A stretch of DNA of 64,000 nucleotides from Aquila chrysaetos chrysaetos. Taxonomy: Eukaryota > Chordata > Aves > Accipitriformes > Accipitridae. A model generated the notes under the pieces. It was not told where the DNA came from and searched no databases. It was given only the letters and a program-made list of their open reading frames with translations. Positions 11,201 through 24,248 of the stretch are shown here, one piece after another. The position numbers and the translations under genes are program-made. The stretch lies in contig NC_044005.1 of assembly GCF_900496995.4 (NCBI RefSeq), positions 23,379,363 through 23,443,362 of the forward strand. The letters are read 5' to 3'. Position 1 is the first letter of the stretch. The number at the start of each line of letters is the position of its first letter.

Positions 11201-14200
11201 CTGTTGACATAGTTTGTAAGTAAAGCTATATCTAACAATTTTAAAGCATCAGAAGCCTGATCTTGGGACAGACAGATATTGATCCTGTAAGGAGCTTGGG
11301 CAGTTTCTGTTCCCTTACATATAATTATCAAAAGGATGCTCTCTGCAAATTTACTGTCTCAACATATTTATTGATCTTGAGGGTTGTGGATCTGATAGAG
11401 AGTCAGATTTGATAACCTGTACACCAGAGTTGATCCAATTAATGCTGTTCCTAATGGTGCCTGTTTGCCACTATTACAGAATGTGGTAAGTCTGTGAATG
11501 CACCATAGCTAAACCTAAATACAGATGCCAATATTAGCTGGTGCAGGTCAGAGCTCACTCCATATTATGTGACAAGGTTACATTTCATAAAGAACTACAA
11601 GCCAGTTTGGAATGATAATGTAATGTGGTCCTGATTTCTCCAAAGCCTTATCTTTCTTCTCTATCAGCATGATGGCTTTCAGCTTCAGGACCAGAAGTGC
11701 ATTGAGAAGCTGGATTATACTTCTTGATAAATGTATGTTGCTGTCACTGGGTTCTCCATACAGAAGATATTAAATGAAAATGCTATCAAGGAATTTAGTC
11801 TCCCAAGCATAAGCACAAAGATGTACAAAACTCATTCACGTGAACATCAGATTAATCAAAAGATTTTCCAGCGCACTGTCTGTTTCAACCTGCATTGACT
11901 CTCTCTAGGCTTTCTCTTGACTGATGTTTGTCCAAACTACATATGGTGATACTTTCTCAGTAACCCTGTTTCATCCTGTCTCCTGGCTACAGGCACACAA
12001 AATTTTCTAAGCAGTAGCTGGTGGAAAGATGTCTGTCCCTGTCCAAGTGCTACATTCGATTTTCAGCAGGAAGTGCTTTAGCTGAGAAAGGAGATTATGT
12101 ATTTCTTATGAAGCTCCTAAAAGAAGAGTAGGTTTACACTGCCCAGTTTACTGACCACTCGGTTTGATTTAGTGCAATCCATGCCAATAATAAAACAGTA
12201 ATTTTTGCAAAACCTGATGTGATATCTCTTTAGCTGCCTGTCAACATCAAGAAGAATGCCAAGGCAGTAGGACCTTTCACCCTGAATAAACTTACAGAAG
12301 AGGTATTAACCTCCTGGAAATGCAAATTTGAATTCCAGAATACATTATACAATAGTGCAGAGGGAAAGCATAGTGTCTAATCCCTGGTAAAATGAAAATC
12401 CCATATGAGAAAAGATCTACAGGAAAAATCCTTTTGTTTAAATGCAGTATGAAATTCTCAATTCATTAATATTTGACCAGACTTACTTTGTCCCCATTTC
12501 TATTGACTGTAGTCTATATGATTTCATAATAACTCCATCATGATTTCTCTGCTATAGATTAATATTTTATTCGATTTATTAAATACAGTATTCATCTCTG
12601 CTCACGTGAAATCTTATGCATAGTCTCTGCTTTTGTCTGTCAGCTAGCACAGGAACACTGATGCAAATTGATGGTGTTGTAATCAACTTTTAGTTTTTCC
12701 ATATGTCTGTAAAAGATGAGACTTTAGCTTAAAACAAAATGTTAGATGGCTGGAATCAGAGGAAGGGAGGAGAAAAGAGGAATTCAAAATCCGAAATTAG
12801 ATCTAGATTAAATACAAAAAAAGGCATTTTCATTTCTTTATTACATCCAATTAATAGTCTTGATACTAATCATGCCTGAACTCTGCACTATGCAAAAAAC
12901 ACAGCCAGACCAGAATTTTATCTGGCACTAGTACAGCACTTAGAAGTAATTGAATAATCAGTGTCATGTAATACACCATATTATTACTATTAGTTAAAGG
13001 TGGATTCCCAGTTAAGTTTTTAATGTAGTTAAACCTAATATTAGAAAGCACTGCTGCATTTTAAAAGCATTTCAGGTGTAGTGATTTATGTACTATCTTT
13101 TGTTTTCTTTGGCCTAATTTTATACCCCAGAAATATCCTATCCATTTTGACAGGCTGAAATGTGCAATTCCCTACAAAGTTTTATTCTGACATAACTAGT
13201 CAAAATGCATTTCAGTTTGTAGAAACAATCTGCCAGTGCTAATTGTGGAGGTAAATTGCTCAAGTTATGGAACACAGGAAAGGCCAATACATGGCTTAAT
13301 GCATTCACACAGGACACTTTAGAGACTCGGTGTTTGGAAGATTAGCAGAGCAGATGTCAAATGAATATTTTTAAATTATGCTTCCTAATTTGTAAATATA
13401 ATTTTTCCCTTGGTCTTCAGTATAATAAACAAAACATTCATGAAACTGGCATCAGAAAATTTTCTGTGCTGCATACTTTCTGCTTTGCTGTTATTCAATT
13501 GCCCGGCCCCACCAAGCTTAAAGTTGTATGGTTGCTGGATTTTAACCAAGATTATATAAAGATTTTAGGTAGCTACATTTTAAGCTTTCAGATAACTAAG
13601 AAATGTAGTAAAATACATGGTTAAAACATTATCTTCCAAAAACTAAACTGAACATGGTGATGATGATTATCATTGGGAAATAAGAAACAGGTACTTGATC
13701 TAAATCTACCCCCTACCCCTGCCACCCCAAGAGAGTCAGCTCCAGGCTCAGGGCTGCCAGGATACACCCCTGCATCTTCCAGAATGAAAAATTTATTTTG
13801 TAATCAGGCAATGAGCATTTTCAGACAAGAAGGGAGATGGAGTTGCACAAGCCAGTCAATGGGGCCATAGTTTCAGTCAGTTGCTGAAAAGCATTTATTC
13901 AGACAAAAAGACCTCATCATACAACCCATCCTCCTTCTTGTGCAATGTAAGTCAGCTCCTCATGTGAGCGAAAGGAAACACAGGTACGAGTCCTCCTGAC
14001 AGAAGTTAAACCTTTTTGTGTAACTGTATCACTAGTGCACTAAAACAGAAAAAGGAAAGTTATATGAAATGTTGTCATGGCCACAGAGATTTCCCAGGTC
14101 ACTTGCTGTTTCTGACTAATAGCAACATATTATTTTTTTAATTGGAGCTGCTCTAGTCAGATGTGGAAACACATTTCTCTCTTTTCAACCAGAAGGGGAT

Positions 14201-14690
14201 TTTTTTTTTTTAATAATTGAACATATAAAAGCAAAAGATAAGAAGTTCAGATTTATTGTCTTCCAATTTGTTCTCCTGGTGAACTTATAAACTGGATAAT
14301 AAAATATCCTGACTTTGCACAAAGGCAAGAACTTTGACTAAGTCAAAATATTACTCAGTTATAAGAACGCGAAATGGTTAAGCAGCATTCAGAAATGTGC
14401 AACAGGCTATTGGTTTACATTTTTCCTGAGTACTCTATTTTGTTCCTAATGCTTGATACATACCAAATGGGAATGGGAGGGCTGGTTCAGACCTGATAAG
14501 AACAAACCTCAACCTCTCCTTGAGGTTGAAGATGAATCGACGAAAGCTTTTTTAAGGCTTGGAAAATGTTGGCATAGTCCTGCTAAACTGGGGACTAAAA
14601 CTCTGCTCCAAATGTGCTCCATTTTGGAAAGTAAGACAATGGTTTTTTCATTAGTACAGCATATCCTAGTATTTTATATGGATGGGAAGA
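8251..14690. other. Unique non-coding stretch
   Basis: AT-rich DNA without a recognised repeat family. It holds an A16 run at 10644-10659 and a short A-run near 8872-8884. A strong minus-strand splice-acceptor-like site near 9196 followed by a short open frame is treated as a finding rather than a gene. The other small frames (10141-10392 -, 13361-13624 +, 14453-14728 +) show no coding signature. Confidence 0.5.
10644..10659 (+). repeat. Poly(A) run, 16 bp
   Basis: Uninterrupted A run. It could be the tail of a decayed retroposed sequence, but I see no target duplication or recognisable body next to it. Confidence 0.8.
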
Positions 14691-14694
14691 GTTC

Positions 14695-14876
14695 AAAAAG
14701 ACTGGAATGCACTCAGCAATATTTTTAAAAAAATCCAAAGATGATGCTTAAAGAGTGGGGTGGAACTGCAAATCAAGCGAATTAAATTAGATACAGCAGA
14801 AATTAGGCTAATATGGGGACTGAAAGGATGAAAGGATGGGCCATTCCAGTCTTTTTTTTTTTTTTTTTTTTTTTTT
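14695..14876. repeat. 15-bp perfect inverted repeat ending in a T25 run
   Basis: AAAAAGACTGGAATG at 14695-14709 has its exact reverse complement at 14842-14856, and the second arm runs into an uninterrupted T run at 14852-14876. The loop is 132 bp. The open frames of 112 and 109 codons on the minus strand here are kept open by the lysine codons of the A run and are not genes. Confidence 0.75.
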
Positions 14877-17800
14877 GAAATTAGAAGAGAGAAGGGTTGG
14901 GAACTGAAATAGATTACTGGAGGATCCCATGGTGAAGACCCAGATGCTTTCTTGCTTCTCTGCATAGTCTTTGGACTCACAAGCCTTAAGAAATTTAATC
15001 CAATCCAGTAAATACTGACGATCTCTGACAACCTTCGTCAGATAATAAGGCTGAAATACATCCTGATTTGTCTTCCTTTCTGCACCTTTCTTTGTTCCTC
15101 CCCATGTATCTTCTTCATGTCCTCTTTCTGCTACCAAGTAAGATTTTTTCCTTTTTCTATTTTTTTTTTAACACAATCTTGAGAACTACATGGAATAAGA
15201 CAAGCCTGCAAGAATGATAAAGCCCACTTCAGCCTAAAAATGCTCACTGAAGGACAAGCATCCCAGCTAAGTGGGATGTCCTACACTGGAGAAGTTTTGG
15301 ACCTACTGTACTTACACTACTTTGATGATCTCTGCTTGTCCAGTAAATTCAACGTTTTGGGGACATCATAGTAAAGTTCTTTTCCATTCTAAGCTTGCCT
15401 TACACCACTAAGCTGGTAGAGGTATGATCGATGTAGACATCTGAGGCCTTCAGATGTGATATCTGGGCTAGAACTACCATGTGGTAATTACACATCTAGA
15501 AATCCTGGATAAATGTAAAAAACAAAAACAAAAAATCCCCAAATTCTTTTAGACAGCATTTCATGTCAGAGAAAGAGAATATGCCCAGACCTATTGTACT
15601 TGTTTCTCTCCCTGGTTTGTCAGAAGCTGAAAAGCATTCTTACATTCAGATGTCTGCAAAAGAAATAAAGCTCTGGTTTCTACAGAGAAGGATTCCCAGT
15701 CAAAAAAGGGACTGTATTTGAACATCTATGTCTAGGAAAAAGTCTGTAAGATGTTCTGAACAAATTTCTCTTACAGAAAGGGTATATGTGTTAGATCCTT
15801 AAGACAGAGAATTTATGGCATTACAGTAGTACCAGGGATAATTGCTTTTTTGTGATATAGATGCACCAATTAATACATAAAAATTGAATTTGCTCTAGCA
15901 TTTTCCCAATTAATTTTTCTTTGCCTAAGACTCAGAATTAGCTTTGGTTTTCTGACTACAGAAAACAAACATCAACTTCATTTCAGAGAGCTCAACAGAA
16001 CTTTTCATTTATCCTTCCTATCTTTCCTCAAAGTTGCATTTTTTTAATGCTAAAATACATATCAGCCAGTGTTTTAAAAACAATATGGTTTCTCCTGCTC
16101 TTTATGTTATTTTTACTCTGTTCAGACAAGCACATGAGAAATTTCCTAACAAAGTTTGCAGATACACTAATTAGCTTTAAGAAACTGTAAATTTCACTCC
16201 CTGCATTTACAAAATTCTCTGCATAAAGCATACAAGTCTGTGCCGTGATGTGGTTTTACACTCAGTGGTCCCACAGACTGAAGAAAGCAAGGGCTGGAGC
16301 TCTGGTTTGGATCTTTCTCCTGTGAGGAAAACTATACTACAAAGAATCAAAAGGACAGTACCAGTTTTCTACTTGACTTGAATGAGTTCAGCTTCTTCTT
16401 ATAAACTTTTCCTTCCTATAAAGGGATTTTATTAATGGTCTCACTTGCTAAAACCTGACCAATGCTGTTCTTTTTCAGTGTACTGTATCATTAAGAAACC
16501 ATAAAAACAAACAAACTTACAGACACATGAAAAAAAAAGCACTTTTAAAGAACAGATTCATAATGTTTGAGGTTTGGGGAGTTGTTCTGTTCTCCTTCCA
16601 AGACTTTAAATGACATTTTCAGGCCAGAAGGGTTATTAACAACTTAGTTTTAAAGCTCTTAAAAATCCAAACACTGACTGGATTAACTACAAGAGTGCAG
16701 AGGACACGTTTCTGTTTCTGACTCCAGCCACTCCCATGTCTGTCAGCATGTCTGAATTAGATCTGAATTTGATTATTGTGTTAAAATGTAGAGTACCAGT
16801 AGAAGCAAATGAACTGCTGGCTCCAGGTGGTCTCTGGGGTTACATATATGTCTGCAGTCCTGCCATTACTTCTCTGTTGTTACAAAGCTCTGCCAATGTG
16901 AAAGAATCAGAAGTTCTGGACCTATAACAATAATGGTATCAGCATCTTGTCGGCGCTGATGGTGTGCTCTAAGAGCTGGGAAAATCATAAACATCACCAG
17001 CATTACCATTTGTTCAGTGATGAGATCAGAGAAAAGGGACTTTTTCTACCACCAACTTCTGGTACATCACGTGCAACATGCCAGAGCTATTAAAATATTA
17101 GCTAATATTATGAGCATATCTTTTTTCCTCAGAATGTTTTGTCACTTTGTAAACTAGCCTTTCTAAATATTTCATAGGAGGTTTTGGTGGCTTGGTTTTT
17201 TTTGTTTTGTTTTGTTTTTTGTTTCCCCAGAATCCCACTGAAAAGAAAAAGCTAGCAGGATTTTGACATTTTAGTGCATGTTAGAATTAGCACAGACTGG
17301 AACATGATAAGTAACCCTGTACTTCATTCCTGCAGTGAAGAAGTATATTGGGATGAGAAATTAGCAAGGCAGGACAGCTAAAGAAAAAAACCCAAAGCTT
17401 TCTGACAGATGTGATAAGGTATATCCTAAATCGCTTTTTTCCTTTTAAGTATTGGGCTACGCCTGTACACATGTAAGCAAGATGAGATTTTTTTTAAGGA
17501 GAAGTGATATTAGACTGGCACACTGAAGACAGACATTTTCTGGTACACAAAACCCCTTTTCAGGTCTGAAACAGTGAAGAGATAAGTATAGTGAAGAAAA
17601 GTACAGTTGGGAACAACTTGTATCTGGTTATATTATTTAACGAGAGGCTGACACAAAAAGTTGTCTGGTACCTAGTGATAAGAGGGGGATGTTACTTAGG
17701 GAAGAGAGGATAAGGTAGGAAGCTACTGTGTGCCTGGGAGAATTAGGCAATACACAGATATTAAAAACAAAACCTTGGATATGAAAATCTTCAAATTTAA

Positions 17801-20800
17801 GTGGTTAGAAATTCAGAATTTGATTCAGTGACTTGCGTGGACCTAGTAATCTAAAATGGACCATAATCCAAATCCAAATACCCTTTTGGATCATTCAAGG
17901 TCCTGGACATATATATGTATTTTGTGACTTCCAATATCTGTACTGAAAAGAAAAGAAGGAAGGTAAGCATCTAAATGACCATTAAAATTCATGTTGGTGT
18001 CTAAATGTCACTTGATATGGGATCAAGTGGAAACGTAGGTTAGATTTATTGAGACAAGATTAAATGTCTGGATTTGAAACATCAGTGAGGTTTCCCCATT
18101 GCCAGTTGTTTTGCGATCTAGGAGAAAGGAGCAAATCTGCATAAGAGACTTCAGGGATAAACCGTACCTGAACTAGACTTTGAAAAATATGCTTGTTTCC
18201 CCTCTGACAATCTGTGACAAGATGATATAAAGCAGCATTTACCAACAACTTGTAAGAGATTAGGCAGTTGTCAAAAGAGATGTCAATACAGGCTTTAGTG
18301 ATTGCTTCCTGAAAGATTTTGGAGAGAACCACTAAGCTGCAGCTGGGTTTTGATAGCTCTCTACAGCTGTGCACAGCTGGGCAGATGCTATGTTTACCTG
18401 TATCTTTAATTCTAGCTTGGTACGTGGTGGCTGTGGTGACAGTGAGGTATAGCAACCATTTTTTATATACATATATTATGAATTTGGTGTCATCCATTAT
18501 GAAACACCCAATCCCTCTCTCTCATTTTTCTTCATAACTGTATGTCTTGATTGCCACAAATAAAACCATAATTACTGCTGCTTTTGTTTAACATGATTTA
18601 TAATTGCTGTAACGATAAGGTCTCCCTTGGTAACAGTAAGTGCTTACCGCTGACTTGCACTGCAGCAAGCTTTCCCGGCTTGAGACATACTGTCTCTAAA
18701 ATAAACCTTTTTCTACTCTATAACAACATCAAGAAAGTAGATGACCAATGCAGTCTAATTTTTCCAGATGATGACAATAGTCTTATAAACACTTTGGTTT
18801 AAGCGGTTAGCAAGAACTTGGGATTGTTTACATTAGAGGAAATGAATGATACAAGATATTCTTTGAGAAGGACGTTTATTTATGAAGGAAGCACACGAGC
18901 TTCTATTTCTCCAAACACAGTAGAAAAAAAAAAAAAGCCATTTTGGGGCTTCTTTTCTGATTTTCTTTGTCTTGCTCATGACTTCCAGCTCTGCCTCTCC
19001 TACCACACCTATGCCTAAGGAGGATACCTGTCCCTCCATAGGATTACATTTACATCTGCATGTTCAACTTCTCTGCTGCCTTTCTTTTCAGTTTCCTAGT
19101 TCATGCATAGTTGCCAAGCAGTCCCCTATTCCTGGTTTTCTCAGTCCCAGAAAAAAACTGGTAAAGGTGCAGCTGGACAATACAGCTAAGCCAATGTAAC
19201 AATCAGCTGCCATCAAGAGGATATCTTATTCACCTCACTCCCTGCTCCCAAATACCTGTCCTTACCCCTCCTTTAGACCAACACCATCACTCGTCCAGCT
19301 TCACATGAGATTGTTCATGGAGTCAAACCAGAAGAAAACTATTTTTATTTTTCTGCTTTAATTTTCTGTCATTTTAGGTTCCTGAATCAGTTCACAACAT
19401 GGCTAGAGAAATGTCAGAGATGGCAAAAGAGGATCCATGGGAACACATATTTACAGTTTGAAGGTAGAGAGGCTTAACTGAAAGAGTCGAACTGCAGAAT
19501 AATTTATCGCTCAATCATCTCCCCCTGGGCAATAGACATTTTGTAGCTTTCTTACTCCAGAACACTCTTTTCATTTAACAGAAAGAATATTTAGCACTCA
19601 TCTCGGCTTCAGCAACAGCATGCAGTATTGGGGGTTGCTTGGGTCTCAGCTGGGTTCAGCTCTACACTGCACCGATGCGCGGGTCCTGGGACCATAGTGA
19701 AGATGAAGCAACATAGATAATCGGTGGGAAGGAGGATCAAGGGCAGTGACTCACCCTTTCAGCAGCACTGCCCAGGAAAATTGAAGCCTAAGTATTATAT
19801 CTGACAAGGCAAGTGATTAGGATAGAGTTTGGAAACCTTATTGTAATCCAAAACTTTCAGTGTTGAGTACAGGTAGGCCCAGGTCAAAATCACCATATTT
19901 GCAGGAAGAAAAGCAAATTTTATGGTTCAAACATGGATTCAAAGCCAAAACTCTGTCCCTGCTTTTATTACATGCCCAACCAAAATCCTTAAATACCACA
20001 TTCTGAATGTAGCGGGGATTGAAAGCCTACCAGTGAGCAAAGAACCAGAGAGTGTGTTCCAAGGCTTCCTCTTACCCTAAGGGCCATACTCACTAACTTT
20101 GTAATTAAAAAATTTATTAGGTTGTCCTATAATACAATATAGCAGAAGGACCTGTGAGTTCCTTTAGCTGATTGTATACTCAAACAATCCAACATTAGGT
20201 AATAAGAAGTTAAATGTAATTCATCACAGTTTTATTATGAACTTTGTCCCTTTTTTAAGGAAAAATATTTGCTGCAGTATGTTATATTTTTAGATCTTAA
20301 AAAGCGTACAACAAAAAGTAACTAATTTGTAAGTGAAGATTTTTTTTTTTCACATGTAGAGCTAGGTTGTGACTTCGGGACCAAACATGGTACATGCATG
20401 TCAGAAAGAACTCTGAAAAGGACACTGGGCAGCTTCCCAATTTCCAGTTCATGCTATTATTCCTTCCCTTCTCTTCTCCTTTTCCTATTCTTTGTCTAGT
20501 AGGTGAGAAACAAAACATTAATTTCTATAAACCTTTGGTGGTTAGCCTGTCCCATCCATGCGCAACTGAACATCCCATGAGAGGGCAGAGATCCACATCC
20601 CTCTGTCTTCTGCAGACATAGACAACAAAATGACTTCAAAAAACCACTCCACTTTGATACACAATCAGAGACATTTTTAGAAGGCAGGGTGGTTGTGCGC
20701 ATGGGAACAGCAGGGAGGGAGCTTCTCCATATGGCCCTGTGTAATGCAAGCCAGCACATGCATTTCTTGCACAAGCAGCAAGACTCACTGCAGAGGAATA

Positions 20801-23722
20801 ACAAATTGGAAGTTCAAAATGACACAGAAAGGAAACATTAAAGATTTTTTCAAATAAAAAAAAAAAGATGGGGGAGATTTTATGATTCTTTGTCACAGCA
20901 TCATCACAGCGTGCAATGCCATACATTTCTTTGGAGGTATGGCTATGGATAAGGTAAGTGGGAAAATGAGGCATGCTGAAGCCTTTTCATTGCTGCATAC
21001 CTCAGGCACTTATTTTCAGTAACTATTGACTTGGGCAAGATTTCAAAGAATGAGTTAGACCCCAGCTTTGCAAAGGATGCACTGGCACTCTTTAAATTTT
21101 TGCTCATTAGTACTTTTTACTATAAACTCCTAGTTTTATTTCTTCACATTTTTTGTGTCCCCCTTAACACAGTGGTATTTTGCCACCCTTCCTGGAGGAG
21201 ATAATGGTGAAATTAATCCAGTTATTGAATTGCCACTCTCTGGAAAGATCATTTCACATATGGGGAGAAGTGGGAACAAATCAATCTGCTCATCGATTGA
21301 TTGAAGGTGGGTTCTTGTATGCAGCATTTTTAGAGGGCAGGGAAGATCAGAAGGACCTTAGGGAAGTCAGCATCCTCATTGCTGTCAAAGTGTCTACTCT
21401 TGTACCCTGACAGAATTGAATTGTTAAGGAGCCAGTGTTCCTGATCTTTTATACACTTTTTTAAAAAAAAAGTGTCAGTACATCCTATCCTTTTATAAAA
21501 ATTGTGGGTTAACACATTGAAATGAAATGTATCTGATTTTTTTTCGGAAAAGACAAATATTTGACTGAACAGACTTACAAAGTGTTATTGCTCTTAATTT
21601 CAGCTGAAATTCATCATTAAAGAGAAACTGAATTTAGGCACCTAGGCTCTGTCTATAGTCATAGAGTGAGTTAAGCAGTCCAGAAGTTAAGTGAGAACTT
21701 CAGTGGTATTTATTAATCTTTGAAAGAGCAATATGAATTTCTTCTGTCAGAATGTGAAAGAAAGCTAACTCAGATTAGCCTGGCTCTCTTAAATGCTCCA
21801 GTAAAAAAGTTATTTCTGATGAACTGGCACTTCATTATTTGGGCTCACACCTTCCGCCTCATCAGTAAATTCTTACCTACTTCTAAAAAATGAATGCTAC
21901 AACATATCTGAGAATATATTTCATTTTGAAGGACTCTGTAACAGTCATTTTGATGCAATACTGTATCTGCTAGTGAGCACAATGGTTTGTCTATGTAGTT
22001 TTAATTAACTTTTTGGGAAACTGACCTGTATTTTTATTCTCAAAGAACCACATTTACAAAATACAGAAAACTCAACTGTATAACTAAGTTTAAAAAATGA
22101 GAAAACTTTTTTTTTTTTGGACTGTTCTATAATTATCTTTCACCGATACCATGATGATGATGGCACTTTTGTGTCAGCCTTTTACAAATTGTTAATGCAC
22201 CTTGAAAATAAATTATCAGGTGACCAACCAAGATGAAGAACTGTAGGCAGAGTAACTCATTGAGTAGGCTTGTTTGGTATTGTGAACCAAAATACATTTC
22301 AAGAATAATATTATTTTTAACAGTAGTCAGGCTATGCTACAAATAATCAATGCTTACAGGAAAAATGTGGCATAAAATCCTTACCTTGCTGCAACCAGTG
22401 AGAGTTTTGCTCCGAAATTCAGTGATTAGAAAAATTCTACCTATAATTTTTGCTCCCTGTTTTCTTTTCTCATGGATGGTATTTTGTCACCCTGACCTAA
22501 AATCAAAATATTCACAGGGTTTTCTTTATATGGAGTATATTGAGCATGATTGTCAGAAGAGTTAGTCTGCATTACAGCAATGCAACTGAGATGAAGAGAA
22601 CTGGAATCTAAAGGTGTAAAGTTCTGGTACGTAAGGCTCATTATATACAAAATTAACATAAACATGGCGGGACAGCTGCATTTTGTGTACTGAATCTGAC
22701 AGACAACCCTACCAATTAGACAAAAAGTAGATCAGAGGGCTGATGTTGCCTGTGCATATATTACAAAAGGACAGTCTTTGCACAGTTTTTTCTTATTTTC
22801 TTGCTAACGTAGGCCAGAATTCTGTCAGTTAATGAAAGTAATATTCTTAATATACTGTAAGGTAGTTCATGTTTAAAAAGAATATCCTTCTATTCACTGT
22901 ATGTGAAACTGAGATATGAACACAAAAATTAAAATTCAGGTCTTCAGGTACCCAAGAGTATATGTTCATGTTAAAAGATATTGTTACGTAGCCTTTAGGT
23001 TAATATATTATCTTAGGTTTTGTTTGCTTTTTTTAAATTTTGCTTTGAAAAACTTTTGGATGCAAGAACTTTGTAATAATTGAAAGTATATTGCATGACT
23101 TTTAGGAAAAGAATACGTAGGGAAATTGAAAATGGAGTCACCAACCAATGCTCAAAAAGTTTTTAAATAGATATTCATAATTTTCCAAAGAAGTGGCTTT
23201 CAATAACATTCCACAGATAACTGACATTTATTTAGCCATCTAAGTCCAAATTCTGAAGAGGAAATTGTCTTGAGTAGATAGCCTATCCATGTTCTCAGCA
23301 GACCTTAAGCATGTACTTTAAATCTATTCATATTTGCAAGCACTGTCTTGAGGGTGAATGTTTTCCTTAACTATCAGCTGTAAGAAGAGAAGAGACTGTG
23401 GGTTTTTCCTATTATGTTTGTAGAATGCCTATCAAAAGGCAACTGACAGCTCAATTCAGACTTTGGACATTAATGCAATGCAGATTAAAATATGAGTAAC
23501 AAAACCACGTAGGACAAGCAACAATAATAAACTTAAAAGTCCACATAATTAATAATACAGCCTAAGATAAAGTATCATAAGCCTCAGAACTGTGTCTTTC
23601 CTCCTAATTGATAGCTAAAATGCACAGCAAATACCCTCTGTCAAGAAAAAATTATACTGAAGACATAAAGGGAATATGCAGAGTAAGAATTGACAAATAC
23701 TCATCAAAGCAAAAGGCTTTAC
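14877..23722. other. Unique non-coding stretch, likely intron or intergenic
   Basis: AT-rich DNA with short homopolymers (for example T/A runs near 17200, 18930 and 20345). The largest open frame, 18060-18497 on the minus strand (145 codons), has ordinary chance composition and a smaller frame on the opposite strand. No recognised repeat bodies apart from a few phrases near 21635 too decayed to assign. If the exon at 23723-23860 is real, this stretch lies 3' of it and would be intron or downstream DNA. Confidence 0.5.
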
Positions 23723-23860
23723 CTGGAAGCCGATGACTGGTTGGGAAATCTGAACGCTTTGCCCCAGGCCAGTAACCTCCTTCAGTCATTATTTCCCTCA
23801 GGAAATGTCTTGTTGCAGAGGATGTCAGTCCTGGAGGCCATTTGGGTTTGCTTTTTTGAT
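23723..23860 (-). CDS. Candidate internal coding exon, 46 codons, unidentified protein
   Basis: This is the strongest coding signal in the window. On the minus strand a pyrimidine-leaning acceptor (TTTTTATCTTAG) precedes 23860, and a near-consensus donor (CCAG/gtaaag) follows 23723. The segment between them is exactly 138 nt, open in one frame, with phase 1 at both ends, so the exon could be skipped or included without shifting frame. The peptide is rich in Trp, Pro, Arg, Lys, His and aromatic residues, starting QKSKPKWPPGLTSSATRHF and ending GYWPGAKRSDFPTSHRLPG. It has no signal peptide, membrane segment or low complexity. Two CpGs survive in a CpG-poor neighbourhood, which suggests constraint. 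I do not recognise the protein; the Pro/Gly/Tyr/Trp-rich, basic style recalls small cilium or sperm-tail proteins, but that is only an impression. The open frame extends past both splice sites (23652-23924), so an unspliced reading cannot be ruled out. No partner exon is visible in the window. Confidence 0.5.
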
Positions 23861-24194
23861 CTAAGATAAAAATTTTATATGAATGTCTTTGCATTGGTAA
23901 TGCCAGTGACAAAAGGTCACCCACTCAAGACATGAAGTTTGTGGGGAAAAATGTTATCTGAGAATATGTCACTTTTCCTCATTTATCAAAAAATTAGCAA
24001 AATTGCTTCTTTCAAGTAGAATAAAGTAAAGAAAAAGTCAGCAGTTATCAAATGTTTAAACATTTCCAGAATCATTCTGGTGAGATAAAGGGATGTGTTG
24101 TTGATTTTACTTTGAAGTAAATGCCATCAGAATTTGGACCACCTACTCAACAAGTCTGGAATCCTGCTTCCATAAACTGAGCCTCTGAAAGCAA

Positions 24195-24248
<54 letters not shown>

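Noticed and set aside
14693..15137. 112- and 109-codon minus-strand frames
   Set aside because: Both run through the A25 complement of the T-run and read poly-lysine; overlapping registers show low stop density, not coding.
18060..18497. 145-codon minus-strand open frame
   Set aside because: Random-like composition, overlaps a plus-strand frame, and has no promoter or repeat origin that I can see.
21610..21690. AATTTAGGCACCTAGGCTCTG phrase resembling an old archosaur repeat
   Set aside because: Only one phrase matches; too short to call a repeat copy.
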